This document shows, in pieces, positions 23,954 to 33,184 of a stretch of 64,000 nt of DNA. The stretch is from positions 1-64,000 of the forward strand of contig JAEYOK010000043.1 of the NCBI GenBank assembly GCA_023411795.1, written 5' to 3'. This stretch comes from Bacillota bacterium (GTDB lineage Bacteria > Bacillota > Clostridia > DSM-8532). The translations under genes and the position numbers were made by a program. A model generated the notes under the pieces. That model saw only the letters and a program-made list of their open reading frames with translations. It searched no databases and was not told where the DNA came from. Position 1 is the first letter of the stretch. Each line of letters starts with the position of its first letter.

Positions 23954-24691
23954 ATGGACAAAGGCAGAGTAGACGGAAGAAAATACGATGAATTGAGAAA
24001 TATTAGACTTACCAGAGACTTTAATAAGTATGCTGAAGGCTCTGTTTTAGTTGAGTTTGGAGAAACGAAGCTCATTTGCACAGCAAGTGTTGAAGAAAAG
24101 GTACCGCCCTTTAAAAAAGGTACCGGTGAAGGCTGGGTTACTGCTGAATACGATATGCTTCCCAGAGCTACATCCACCCGAAACAACAGGGACAGAAATG
24201 CACTGCGTATAAATGGCAGATCAAATGAGATACAAAGACTTATAGGAAGATCACTTCGGTCTGTTATGGATTTTAAACTGCTAGGAGAAAGAACTATAAC
24301 TATAGACTGTGATGTAATCCAAGCTGACGGCGGTACCAGAACAGCCGCTATCACAGGTGGATTTGTGGCTCTTATGGATGCATGCGGTACATTGGTTAAT
24401 AATAGGATAATCAGTGAAATACCAATTAAGGACTTTGTTGCTGCCATCAGCGTAGGATATGTAAATGGTGCTGAACTTTTAGATTTGTGCTATCAGGAAG
24501 ATTCAAATGCCACTGTAGATATGAATGTTGTTATGACTGCCTCTGGGCAGCTTATTGAGGTGCAAGCCACAGGAGAGGAGAGTCCCTTTGATCGTGAAGT
24601 ATTAGATAAATTACTTGATATTGCAAAACAGGGGATTGAGAAGATTATCGATATCCAAAAAAATGCTCTATTAGGTAAGAAGACTTTATGA
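23954..24691 (+). CDS. rph: Ribonuclease PH
   Basis: RNase PH trims tRNA 3' ends by phosphorolysis. The 245-residue protein has the family motifs EGWVTAEYDMLPRAT, NRDRNALRINGRSNEIQRL with the phosphate-binding Arg residues, GRSLR, and DCDVIQADGGTRTAAITGG with catalytic Asp residues. Length is normal and all motifs are intact. AAGAGGTT precedes the ATG. The 3' end overlaps rdgB by four bases, giving the conserved Firmicutes operon rph-rdgB-yfcE. Confidence 0.95.
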   Translation: MDKGRVDGRKYDELRNIRLTRDFNKYAEGSVLVEFGETKLICTASVEEKVPPFKKGTGEGWVTAEYDMLPRATSTRNNRDRNALRINGRSNEIQRLIGRSLRSVMDFKLLGERTITIDCDVIQADGGTRTAAITGGFVALMDACGTLVNNRIISEIPIKDFVAAISVGYVNGAELLDLCYQEDSNATVDMNVVMTASGQLIEVQATGEESPFDREVLDKLLDIAKQGIEKIIDIQKNALLGKKTL

Positions 24692-25275
24692 AAAAGCTTA
24701 TTATTGCAACTAATAATTCTGGTAAGGTTAAAGAGATAAAAAGATTATTAGATGGCTATGACTATGAGGTGCTTTCTCTTAAAGATATTGGTGTTGACAT
24801 AGATGTTGAAGAAACAGGTAATAGCTTTGAGGAAAATTCCATTATAAAAGCAAGAGCAATTCATAAAATAGTCGGAGGCCTGGTTGTTGCAGATGACAGC
24901 GGTTTAGAGGTAGATTTTTTAAATGGCGCACCCGGTGTTTATTCAGCAAGGTTTATGGATAATGCATCTGATGAAAGAAAATATGAAGGGATTCTTGCAC
25001 TTTTGGATGGAATACCGGATATTTATCGCTCAGCCAGGTTTAGATGTGTTGCTTGCCTTGTGACTGACACGGAGGAGATTACGTTTTCCGGTGCCATAGA
25101 GGGAAAAATTGCCTTTGAACCAAAAGGCAATAACGGGTTTGGTTATGATCCGGTTTTCTTTGTTCCTGGATATCAGAAAACCATGGCACAATTGGATTCC
25201 GATACTAAAAATCGAATTAGCCACCGAGGGAAAGCTTTTGAATTACTTGCCACAAAACTTAAAAACCGGAGCTAA
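24688..25275 (+). CDS. rdgB: RdgB/HAM1-type XTP/dITP pyrophosphatase
   Basis: This enzyme removes non-canonical purine triphosphates (ITP, dITP, XTP) from the nucleotide pool. The 195-residue protein begins MKKLIIATNNSGKVKEIKRL and carries VADDSGLEVDFLNGAPGVYSAR, GYDPVFFVPGYQKTMAQL and NRISHRGKA, all standard substrate and Mg-binding motifs. It overlaps rph by ATGA and is followed two bases later by the phosphodiesterase gene. Confidence 0.94.
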   Translation: MKKLIIATNNSGKVKEIKRLLDGYDYEVLSLKDIGVDIDVEETGNSFEENSIIKARAIHKIVGGLVVADDSGLEVDFLNGAPGVYSARFMDNASDERKYEGILALLDGIPDIYRSARFRCVACLVTDTEEITFSGAIEGKIAFEPKGNNGFGYDPVFFVPGYQKTMAQLDSDTKNRISHRGKAFELLATKLKNRS

Positions 25276-25277
25276 CA

Positions 25278-25757
25278 ATGAAACTATTTCTCGTAATAAG
25301 CGACACACATGGAGATATTTTTACCGCTAAAGATTTAATTAAAATGTATCCCCAAATTAATGGGATAATACATTTAGGGGATTTTTATAAAGATGCTGTT
25401 ATACTAAAGACGCGATTTCCGGATATTGAATATTTTATGGTTCCGGGGAATTGTGATTTTGTATTTGACACACCAACCGATGTCGTTATAGAAGTTGAGG
25501 GAAAACGCATACTAATTACTCACGGACATCGGTATGATGTTAAAAGCAGTATAGGAAGGCTGGAGGCAAAGGCTGTAACAGAAAGAGTAGATGCGGTACT
25601 TTTTGGACATACTCATATTCCTTATATTGAAGTACGATCGCAAATACTTTTTGTTAATCCTGGCAGTTTAAGTCATTCGCGCGGTTCCGGAGCAAAAACA
25701 TATGTACTTCTGGAGGTTTCTTCAAAAGGAATTGAGGCTCGCGGCCTAGATATATAA
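25278..25757 (+). CDS. YfcE/MJ0936-family metallophosphoesterase
   Basis: This 159-residue calcineurin-fold phosphodiesterase has the metal-binding motifs SDTHGD, IIHLGDF, VPGNCD, ITHGHRY and LFGHTHIP in the usual order. Members hydrolyse phosphodiesters in vitro, but the cell substrate is not known. It lies two bases after rdgB in the conserved rph-rdgB-yfcE operon. Confidence 0.9.
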   Translation: MKLFLVISDTHGDIFTAKDLIKMYPQINGIIHLGDFYKDAVILKTRFPDIEYFMVPGNCDFVFDTPTDVVIEVEGKRILITHGHRYDVKSSIGRLEAKAVTERVDAVLFGHTHIPYIEVRSQILFVNPGSLSHSRGSGAKTYVLLEVSSKGIEARGLDI

Positions 25758-25788
25758 ACCGTTTGGTATGGAAATGGAAGGCAAATAA

Positions 25789-26928
25789 ATGATATATTTT
25801 GACAACAGTGCAACAACAAAGCCATATAAAGAGGTTGTTGAATTAATTTCCCGGATTATGCTGGAGGACTTCGGGAACTCATCTTCACTCCATAATCTTG
25901 GAATACGTTCCGAGCGTATACTTGAAGAATCAAGAACAAATATTGCCAATACCCTTAAGGCTCAGCCCGATGAGATTATTTTTACCTCGGGAGGCACTGA
26001 ATCAGATAACATGGCATTAAAAGGCTCAGCTGAAATTCTTAAACGGTCAGGTTCACATATTTTATCATCACCCATTGAACACGCGGCTTGTTTGGAGACA
26101 TTGAAGGAACTGGAAAGAATAGGCTATGAGCTTGAATATCTTGATGTTGATGAGTACGGGAAAGTTAAACTTGAGGATTTGAAGAACAAGCTCAGAAAAG
26201 ATACTATACTTGTTAATATCATGGCTGTCAACAATGAACTAGGTACGATAGAACCGGTTACTGAAGCAGCTAAGATTATCAAAGCAAATAATACAAAGAC
26301 AATTTTTCATGTTGACGCTGTTCAGGGCTATGGTAAGATTCCAATAAATACAAGGGATATGATGGCTGATTTAATTTCTTTCAGCTCCCATAAAATCCAC
26401 GGACCAAAAGGCGTCGGAATGCTCTATATGAGAAAGGGAACCAGACTGCATCCTATGATGCATGGGGGAGGACATGAACGAAAAATGCGTTCGGGTACCA
26501 TAAATGTTCCTAGCATTGCCGGCTTTAGTTTGGCGGCATGCACTAAGATTAAAAACATAAAAGAAGATCAGGCTAATAATAAAAGAATAAGAGATAGGTT
26601 GATATACGAACTTACTACTGCTCTTGATTCTAAAATAAGAGTAAATTCACCGCCGGATGGGGTCGAAAATATTCTTAATATATCATTTAAAGGAATAAAA
26701 TCAGAAACATTGCTTCATTATCTTGAAATGAAGGAGATATATGTTTCAAGCGGTTCGGCATGTCATTCCAAGAAGGATACGATAAGCCATGTACTGAAAG
26801 CGGTGAGGACTCCTCAAGCCTGGGCAGAAGGAGCTATAAGGTTTAGCTTTGGTTCCTTTAATACTGAAGATGAGGCGGTCATAGTTGCAGAGGCTATAAA
26901 GAACATTATGGATAAAATACAATATTAA
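25789..26928 (+). CDS. Cysteine desulfurase (NifS/IscS-like)
   Basis: This PLP enzyme takes sulfur from cysteine and holds it as a persulfide for transfer. The 379-residue protein has MIYFDNSATTKPYKEVVEL, the PLP lysine in SFSSHKIHGPKGVG and the catalytic cysteine in VSSGSACHSKKD, followed by AIRFSFGSFNTEDE. It is directly followed by thiI with 15 bases between stop and the chosen start. It therefore most likely supplies sulfur for 4-thiouridine in tRNA, as YrvO/NifZ partners do, rather than serving general Fe-S assembly. Confidence 0.92.
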   Translation: MIYFDNSATTKPYKEVVELISRIMLEDFGNSSSLHNLGIRSERILEESRTNIANTLKAQPDEIIFTSGGTESDNMALKGSAEILKRSGSHILSSPIEHAACLETLKELERIGYELEYLDVDEYGKVKLEDLKNKLRKDTILVNIMAVNNELGTIEPVTEAAKIIKANNTKTIFHVDAVQGYGKIPINTRDMMADLISFSSHKIHGPKGVGMLYMRKGTRLHPMMHGGGHERKMRSGTINVPSIAGFSLAACTKIKNIKEDQANNKRIRDRLIYELTTALDSKIRVNSPPDGVENILNISFKGIKSETLLHYLEMKEIYVSSGSACHSKKDTISHVLKAVRTPQAWAEGAIRFSFGSFNTEDEAVIVAEAIKNIMDKIQY

Positions 26929-26943
26929 GTGAGGTCATTTTTA

Positions 26944-28113
26944 ATGGAGCACATTATTTTAGTAAGATATGAGGAAATCTTTTTAAAGGGTCTTAATAAG
27001 TATGTATTTGAAAATAAGCTAATTAGCAATATAAAGAGAAATCTTGCGAATCTCGCAATTGTAAAGGTTACAAAATCTCAAAGCCGGATTTATATAGAAT
27101 CCAACGACAATGATTTTGATATGGATGAGGCTATGATCAGACTAAGTAAAATATTTGGTATAGCTTCTGTCAGCCCTGTAATAAAAGTATCCTCGGAATA
27201 TGGAATAATAAAGGAAGCAGCAATTAAAGTGGTCGCTGATCTATTAGCCAAAAAACAGCTAAAAACTTTTAAAGTTGAGGCAAAGCGTGGAGATAAGAAA
27301 TTTCCTCTCAATTCTCCTCAGATTTGTGCTGATTTGGGAGGGCATATATTGGATAACTTTTCCCAATTAAAAGTAGATGTTCATAATCCGGATTTTATTC
27401 TATATATTGAGGTCCGTGAAGAAACATATTTGTATTCACAAATAATTCCGGCAGCAAAAGGATTGCCTACCGGCACAGGCGGAAAAGCTTCGCTGCTCCT
27501 TTCAGGTGGGATAGACAGTCCGGTTGCCGGTTGGATGATTGCAAAAAGGGGAGTAGAGCTCGAAGCCATATATTTTCATAGTCATCCCTATACCAGTGAC
27601 AGAGCAAAGGATAAGGTTATTAAGCTTGCCGGGAAATTAGCCGAATGGTGTATGGGCGTAACTCTTCATATTGTGCCATTTACTGAAATCCAATTAGAAA
27701 TCAACCAGAAGTGCCCTCAAGAATATCTTACAATAATAATGCGCAGATATATGATGAAAATATCTGAAAAGATAGCAGAAAAAAACGGATCCCTTGCCCT
27801 TATCACAGGTGAGGCTATAGGACAGGTTGCTAGTCAGACTATGGAAAGTATGCTAGTTACCAATCATGCCGTCACACTGCCTGTATATCGCCCTTTAATT
27901 GGTATGGATAAAAATGAAGTGATAGAGATAGCAAAAAGAATAGATACTTTTGATACATCCATTCTTCCATATGAAGACTGTTGTACGGTTTTTGTTGCTA
28001 AGCATCCGGTTACCAAACCATCTCTTACAAGAACCCTTGAGTACGAGAAGCTTCTTGACGAGGAGAATCTTATCAGCAACGCCATATCCCAGACCGAAAC
28101 ATTAAAAATATAG
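26944..28113 (+). CDS. thiI: ThiI, tRNA 4-thiouridine synthase (no rhodanese domain)
   Basis: ThiI makes 4-thiouridine at tRNA position 8 and can serve thiamine synthesis. The 389-residue protein has a ferredoxin-like/THUMP part (residues 1-165) and the PP-loop LLLSGGIDSPVAGWM. A conserved cysteine pair is present in PYEDCCTVFVAKHP. It lacks the C-terminal rhodanese domain of the E. coli enzyme, which is normal for Firmicutes. The open frame starts at GTG 26929, but GTGAGGT acts as ribosome site for ATG 26944. It is coupled to the upstream desulfurase. Confidence 0.93.
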   Translation: MEHIILVRYEEIFLKGLNKYVFENKLISNIKRNLANLAIVKVTKSQSRIYIESNDNDFDMDEAMIRLSKIFGIASVSPVIKVSSEYGIIKEAAIKVVADLLAKKQLKTFKVEAKRGDKKFPLNSPQICADLGGHILDNFSQLKVDVHNPDFILYIEVREETYLYSQIIPAAKGLPTGTGGKASLLLSGGIDSPVAGWMIAKRGVELEAIYFHSHPYTSDRAKDKVIKLAGKLAEWCMGVTLHIVPFTEIQLEINQKCPQEYLTIIMRRYMMKISEKIAEKNGSLALITGEAIGQVASQTMESMLVTNHAVTLPVYRPLIGMDKNEVIEIAKRIDTFDTSILPYEDCCTVFVAKHPVTKPSLTRTLEYEKLLDEENLISNAISQTETLKI

Positions 28114-28180
28114 TTGTTTAATCTTTGGGCTTAATGTGGTAATTGAATTATAACGCTTAGATTTGAAGGGACGAATATTA

Positions 28181-28894
28181 ATGGCTGAATACAGTACAAT
28201 TTATAATTCACATATTGAATGCCCTGTTTGCAATACAGATATTGAGTTTACAAAGGTAAGGTCAAAGACAATAAGATTATTGAAACAGGATACTGATTTC
28301 TGTCCATACTATGAAGGTGAAAACCCTCTGCTCTATGAGGCAATAATATGTCCTGAGTGCGGTTATGGTGCTCATATTACTAATTTTAAGAATATAAACA
28401 AATATGAACGTGCCAAGATTAAAGAAAAAATAACCCAAAGGTGGACTAAGCGAAGCTTTACAGGACATAGGGATAATGAAAAGGCTCTTGAGGCTTTTAA
28501 ACTGGTTTTATTGAACCTTCAGGATATGGAAGCACCTAAATCAGAATTAGCTAAGATTTGTATGAGAATTGCATGGCTTTATCGATACAAGAATGAAGAA
28601 AAATATGAGAAAAAGTTTATGGAACACGCATTAAAGAACTATATGGAAGCATACAGTCAGGAAGATCTGACTGTGGAGGGAAAGCTTGATCAGTATACTT
28701 GTCTTTACATAATCGGTGAGCTAAATAAAAGGTTAGACCATTATGAGGAAAGTGTTCAATGGCTAAGCAGGCTTATTATGAGTTTTGCTGATCCGCAGCA
28801 AAAGGCTAAAATACCTCAGAGGCTTATAGACAATGCCCGTGATTTATATCAAGAAGTAAAGGATATCATGGCCGCTACTAAGGAGGAGAAATAA
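28181..28894 (+). CDS. DUF2225 zinc-binding/TPR-like protein
   Basis: This 237-residue cytosolic protein has an N-terminal metal-binding part with CPVC and CPECGYG pairs separated by about 45 residues. An all-helical, TPR-like region follows. It matches the DUF2225 pattern common in Clostridia. Function is unknown. ATG 28181 is chosen over the TTG at 28163 because GAAGGGA lies between them. The AIR-synthase-like gene follows immediately, with AGGAGGAG inside the end of this gene, so the two are coupled. Confidence 0.8.
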   Translation: MAEYSTIYNSHIECPVCNTDIEFTKVRSKTIRLLKQDTDFCPYYEGENPLLYEAIICPECGYGAHITNFKNINKYERAKIKEKITQRWTKRSFTGHRDNEKALEAFKLVLLNLQDMEAPKSELAKICMRIAWLYRYKNEEKYEKKFMEHALKNYMEAYSQEDLTVEGKLDQYTCLYIIGELNKRLDHYEESVQWLSRLIMSFADPQQKAKIPQRLIDNARDLYQEVKDIMAATKEEK

Positions 28895-29899
28895 TTGAAG
28901 TTGGAAATAGGTAAGATACCAAACGATATATTAGAAAAATTGTTGTCAGAATTTTCAGAACCGGAGCGTGCAGAAGTACTTACAAAGCCTGGAATAGGTG
29001 AGGATTGTGCCGCTCTTGATTTTTCGGGAGATTTATGCGTAGTAACCACTGACCCTATAACAGGAGCTGATGACGAGATTGGAATTCTTGGAATAAATAT
29101 AGCACTAAATGACCTGGCTTCATCAGGAGCAGAGCCCATCGGCATATTGGTTACAATTCTTGCACCTGTAAACACAGAACTTGATGTATTAGAAAAGCTT
29201 ATTAAGCAGATTAAGGAAACTTCATCTGCTATGAAGATTGACATTTTAGGTGGTCACACAGAAGTTACTGATGCGGTTAATCGTATGGTATTAAGTATTA
29301 CGGCAATCGGAAAGGCAAAAAGAAATAACCTTATTACGACAAATGGAGCAAAACCTGGAGATTCAATTATACTGACCAAATTTGCTGCAACAGAAGGTAC
29401 GGCAATATTAGCTTGGCTTTTTGAAGAGGAGCTGATAAAAGAATTTGGTGAAGAATTTGTTTCATCGTCTAAGAACCTCTTAAGTTCAATAAGTGTTGTC
29501 AAAGAAGGTTTGCTGGCTGCCCAATTCGGAGTAAGCAGTATGCATGATGTAACAGAAGGAGGCGTTCTTGGCGCTGTATGGGAAGTCGGAACAGCCAGCG
29601 GATATGGTGTGGAAATATATAAAAAGCGCATTCCGATACTTGAAGAGACACGACGCATATGTAGATTTCTTTCATTGGATCCATTAAAGTTAATATCAAG
29701 CGGCTCTATGTTGATAACCACTCCAAATGGGGAGGAATTACTTAGAATTCTAAATCAAAATGATATCAAAGCTTCAGAAATAGGTCGGATAACATTCGGG
29801 CAGGATTTTATATTAAAGGATGAAGATATTTCTATTAAGATTACTATTCCTGAATCCGATGAGTTATACAAAGCACGAAAGATGAAGGGATTGATTTGA
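28895..29899 (+). CDS. AIR synthase-related protein (HypE/ThiL-like fold)
   Basis: This 334-residue protein of the PurM/HypE/SelD fold has GIGEDCAAL and TTDPITGA in the N-terminal ATP-binding domain, and MHDVTEGGVLGAVWE in the second domain. HypE proper ends in a conserved Pro-Arg-Ile-Cys tail that carries the thiocarboxamide, but this protein ends KARKMKGLI. It is therefore not a classical hydrogenase-maturation HypE. It starts with TTG, supported by AGGAGGAG seven bases upstream. The substrate is unknown. The stop overlaps the prepilin peptidase start. Confidence 0.8.
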   Translation: MKLEIGKIPNDILEKLLSEFSEPERAEVLTKPGIGEDCAALDFSGDLCVVTTDPITGADDEIGILGINIALNDLASSGAEPIGILVTILAPVNTELDVLEKLIKQIKETSSAMKIDILGGHTEVTDAVNRMVLSITAIGKAKRNNLITTNGAKPGDSIILTKFAATEGTAILAWLFEEELIKEFGEEFVSSSKNLLSSISVVKEGLLAAQFGVSSMHDVTEGGVLGAVWEVGTASGYGVEIYKKRIPILEETRRICRFLSLDPLKLISSGSMLITTPNGEELLRILNQNDIKASEIGRITFGQDFILKDEDISIKITIPESDELYKARKMKGLI

Positions 29900-30717
29900 T
29901 GATTGATATTTCATCAGCTGGATTCCAATTATTTATTAAAATTATTATTTTTATAGCAGGATTATGTGTTGGTTCCTTTTTAAATGTATGTATATATCGC
30001 ATTCCGTTGGAAAAATCCATTGTATATCCACCATGGGGTTGTCCAAAATGCAATAACCGTCTAGAAGCAGTAGATATGATTCCTGTTCTGAGTTACATAT
30101 TTTTAAAAGGAAAATGCAGGAATTGTAAAGAACCCATTTCAATTCAATATCCCATGGTAGAATTATTGACTGCCGTCATTTGGCTGGTAACTTATTTAAG
30201 ATACGGTTTTACTTTTGAAACCGCAGGCTTGATTTATTTATTCACAATTCTAGTCCCCGTTTTCTTTATTGATTTAAAACACATGATAATACCAAATGGA
30301 TTGGTACTGACCGGACTAATAGGGGGTGCAGCGGTTTTTGCCTACCATGTATTTGTCGAGCCATTTGCAATTTATGAATCGACATTGTGGTATACTCCTT
30401 TGATCGGTATGGTTTCAGCATCGGGGATATTATTTATTATTGCCATATTTGGTCTTATCATATACAAAAACGATGGTGCAATGGGTATGGGAGATGTTAA
30501 GCTCTTTATGCCTATTGGTCTATTTTTAGGTTGGAAGCTGACTGTGTTAACATTAATTTTAACAATATTTATTGGTGGTATAACTAGTATTATACTTCTT
30601 ATATTTAAAATTAAAGACAGAAAAAGCGCTATTCCTTTTGGTCCATTTATAATTAGTGCAACTTTCTTTACTGCATTATACGGAAACCAATTTATAAGAT
30701 GGTATTTTCAATTATAA
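29899..30717 (+). CDS. Prepilin peptidase (A24 family)
   Basis: This membrane aspartyl protease cleaves and N-methylates type IV prepilins or competence pseudopilins. The 272-residue protein has about eight hydrophobic segments. The cytoplasmic N-terminal loop carries two zinc Cys pairs (CPKC and CRNC), preceded by GSFLNVCIYRIP. The catalytic aspartates are in FFIDLKHMIIPN and MGMGDVKLF. ATG 29899 overlaps the previous stop by one base and has GAAGGGA eight bases upstream. No pilin genes are in the window. Confidence 0.92.
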   Translation: MIDISSAGFQLFIKIIIFIAGLCVGSFLNVCIYRIPLEKSIVYPPWGCPKCNNRLEAVDMIPVLSYIFLKGKCRNCKEPISIQYPMVELLTAVIWLVTYLRYGFTFETAGLIYLFTILVPVFFIDLKHMIIPNGLVLTGLIGGAAVFAYHVFVEPFAIYESTLWYTPLIGMVSASGILFIIAIFGLIIYKNDGAMGMGDVKLFMPIGLFLGWKLTVLTLILTIFIGGITSIILLIFKIKDRKSAIPFGPFIISATFFTALYGNQFIRWYFQL

Positions 30718-30907
30718 CTTAGCTTACGATGTTTTACTAGTTGACGAGGACTATCTGCAGTATATACCTAAGTGTTGTTCGGGATATACTGTCATAAATG
30801 CCGATGGTTTTGTTGAATGCCCAAGAGAAAGTAATAAACATATTCCATTATATTTTGGAAAAACCATTCAGAATAAAAACACGGTTTACAAAATAAAATA
30901 TCAATGA
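30713..30907 (+). pseudogene. Open frame without start, possible gene remnant
   Basis: A frame with stop at 30905-30907 stays open back into the end of the prepilin peptidase gene and encodes about 60 residues with coding-like composition (for example VINADGFVECPRES and HIPLYFGKT). It has no ATG, GTG or TTG start and no ribosome site. It may be the 3' end of a decayed gene. The remainder of the gap to topA shows no other feature. Confidence 0.25.
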
Positions 30908-30962
30908 TACTATTACTCATGTTAAAAGGGAAAAAAACCTTCTTGATACACTGGAGGAAAGA

Positions 30963-33125
30963 ATGTCAAAGTATCTCGTTATAGTAGAGTCACCGGCAAA
31001 GGCAAAAACTATCAGAAAGTATTTGGGAACTGATTATAAAATCGCTGCATCAATGGGGCATATCAGGGATCTTCCTCAGAGCCATCTGGGTGTTGACATA
31101 AAAAATGATTTTAATCCCATGTATATTATTATTGCAGGAAAAAGCGAGCTCATAAGAAACCTGAAAGAAGATGCCACAAACGTTGAAAAAGTTTTCCTTG
31201 CGACCGACCCTGACCGCGAAGGGGAGGCTATTTCATGGCATCTTTCACACATATTAAAAATTGATCCTCAAACCGATTGCCGTATTACATTTAATGAGAT
31301 AACAAAGAATGCTGTTGTAAATGCAGTAAAAAATCCCAGACAAATTAATATGAACCTTGTTGATGCTCAACAGGCGCGACGTATACTCGATAGAATCGTT
31401 GGTTATGAGATTAGTCCTGTTCTATGGAAGAAGGTTCGAAAAGGTCTAAGTGCCGGAAGAGTCCAATCTGTGGCAACCCGTATTATTTGTGACAGAGAAA
31501 CTGAAATAGAAAACTTTATACCTGAAGAATACTGGTCCATAGATACAAAGTTTAAGAATGAAGACGGTCTCACATTTGCGGCTCGTTATCACGGCAAAAA
31601 CGGGAAGAAGTCTGAGATTAAGAATAAAACCGAAGCCGATGATATTCTGGCTCTTTTAAAAGATTCAGATTTTCTGGTATCCAATGTAAAGAAAAGCGAA
31701 AAAAAGAGAACACCTGCTCCTCCTTTTATTACAAGTACCCTACAACAGGAGGCTTCTCGAAAATTGGGCTTTAGTGCTCAAAAAACCATGATGGTCGCCC
31801 AACAGCTTTATGAGGGTGTTGATATAGGCAATGAGGGCTCAGTTGGATTAATTACATATATGAGAACTGACTCTGTGCGTATTTCTGATGATGCACTTTC
31901 TGATGCGAGAAAGTACATCCTTGAGAAATTCGGAAAAGATTATTTGCCATCCAAGCCAAGACATTTTAAGACTAAATCGGCAGCTCAGGATGCTCACGAG
32001 GCCATTCGTCCATCATATGTAGACAGAGATCCCGAAAGCCTTTTGTCTTCGCTTGCAACTGATCAATATAAACTATATAAGCTAATTTGGGACAGGTTCT
32101 TAGCTTGTCAAATGGAGCCTGCAGTTTATGATACAATTACTGTTGAAATAGAAGGAAAGCCTAAAACACTTGGCAATACAATAGTCAATTTAAGGGCAAG
32201 CGGGTCCAAACTTATTTTTAAGGGATTTATGGCCCTTTATGTTGAAGGCCGGGATGACGATGAAGAAGAGGCATTACAGCTTTTACCGTCAATAAATAAA
32301 AATGAGAAGCTAGCTTTAGTCAGTGCTGATTCCGATCAACATTTTACCGAGCCGCCGCCGAGATATACTGAAGCAACTTTAGTAAAGACACTGGAAGAAA
32401 AGGGGATAGGAAGACCGAGTACCTATGCTCCAACCATCAGTACAATTATTAACAGAGGATATGTGGAGAGAAATAAGAAACAACTTGCCCCAACAGAACT
32501 AGGAAAGATTGTAAACCAGCTTATGACCTCTAATTTTGCTGACATAGTAAATATAGATTTTACAGCAAATATGGAAGGAAATCTTGATAAGGTTGAAGAG
32601 GGAAGTGTTGAATGGAAAACTCTATTGAAAGAATTCTATGGTCCTTTTAGCGAAACTGTAAAGAAAGCAGAATCAATAAGCCGAATAGAAATGCCGGTTG
32701 AGGTTTCTGACGTTGTTTGTGAAAATTGCGGAAAAAATATGGTTATAAAAAGCGGACGCTTTGGAAAGTTCCTGGCCTGTCCCGGATTTCCTGAGTGTAA
32801 GAACACTAAGCCCTTCCTGGAAGAGGCCGGTGTTAAGTGTCCGAAATGCACCGGCAAGGTTATATATCGTAAGACGAAGAGGGGTAGAAAGTATTTAGGT
32901 TGCGAAAATTATCCCAAATGTGATTTTATGACATGGGATATGCCTTCCGATAAGGTTTGTCCTAAATGCTCCAGCTTTGTAACCCAAAAAGCCAAAGGCA
33001 ATATAATCACCTATAAATGCGCCAATTCGGATTGTGATTATATTGAGGAACAGCAAAAAGAGGGTACAAAGAGCAAGGGTACAAGGGAAAAAAGCAAAGC
33101 CCCGGCAAAGAAAAAGAAAGAATAG
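30963..33125 (+). CDS. topA: DNA topoisomerase I
   Basis: TopA relaxes negative supercoils by single-strand passage. The 720-residue type IA enzyme has the TOPRIM start YLVIVESPAKAKTIRKYLG, the acidic TDPDREGEA box, and the catalytic tyrosine Tyr299 in YMRTDSVRIS. The C-terminus has three Cys4 zinc ribbons (beginning CENCGK, CPKCTG and CPKCSS) and a lysine-rich tail. Length and motifs are normal. It ends at a strong terminator. Its usual downstream partner trmFO is moved about 6 kb away by inserted envelope genes. Confidence 0.96.
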   Translation: MSKYLVIVESPAKAKTIRKYLGTDYKIAASMGHIRDLPQSHLGVDIKNDFNPMYIIIAGKSELIRNLKEDATNVEKVFLATDPDREGEAISWHLSHILKIDPQTDCRITFNEITKNAVVNAVKNPRQINMNLVDAQQARRILDRIVGYEISPVLWKKVRKGLSAGRVQSVATRIICDRETEIENFIPEEYWSIDTKFKNEDGLTFAARYHGKNGKKSEIKNKTEADDILALLKDSDFLVSNVKKSEKKRTPAPPFITSTLQQEASRKLGFSAQKTMMVAQQLYEGVDIGNEGSVGLITYMRTDSVRISDDALSDARKYILEKFGKDYLPSKPRHFKTKSAAQDAHEAIRPSYVDRDPESLLSSLATDQYKLYKLIWDRFLACQMEPAVYDTITVEIEGKPKTLGNTIVNLRASGSKLIFKGFMALYVEGRDDDEEEALQLLPSINKNEKLALVSADSDQHFTEPPPRYTEATLVKTLEEKGIGRPSTYAPTISTIINRGYVERNKKQLAPTELGKIVNQLMTSNFADIVNIDFTANMEGNLDKVEEGSVEWKTLLKEFYGPFSETVKKAESISRIEMPVEVSDVVCENCGKNMVIKSGRFGKFLACPGFPECKNTKPFLEEAGVKCPKCTGKVIYRKTKRGRKYLGCENYPKCDFMTWDMPSDKVCPKCSSFVTQKAKGNIITYKCANSDCDYIEEQQKEGTKSKGTREKSKAPAKKKKE

Positions 33126-33128
33126 ACA

Positions 33129-33168
33129 AAAAAACCTCTTATAGAAAATTATCTATAAGAGGTTTTTA
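33129..33168. terminator. Bidirectional terminator between topA and capA-like gene
   Basis: AAAACCTCTTATAG (33131-33144) pairs with CTATAAGAGGTTTTT (33153-33167). A-tracts and T-tracts on both sides make it usable by both convergent genes. Confidence 0.88.
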
Positions 33169-33184
33169 ACTGTTATATATTTTA

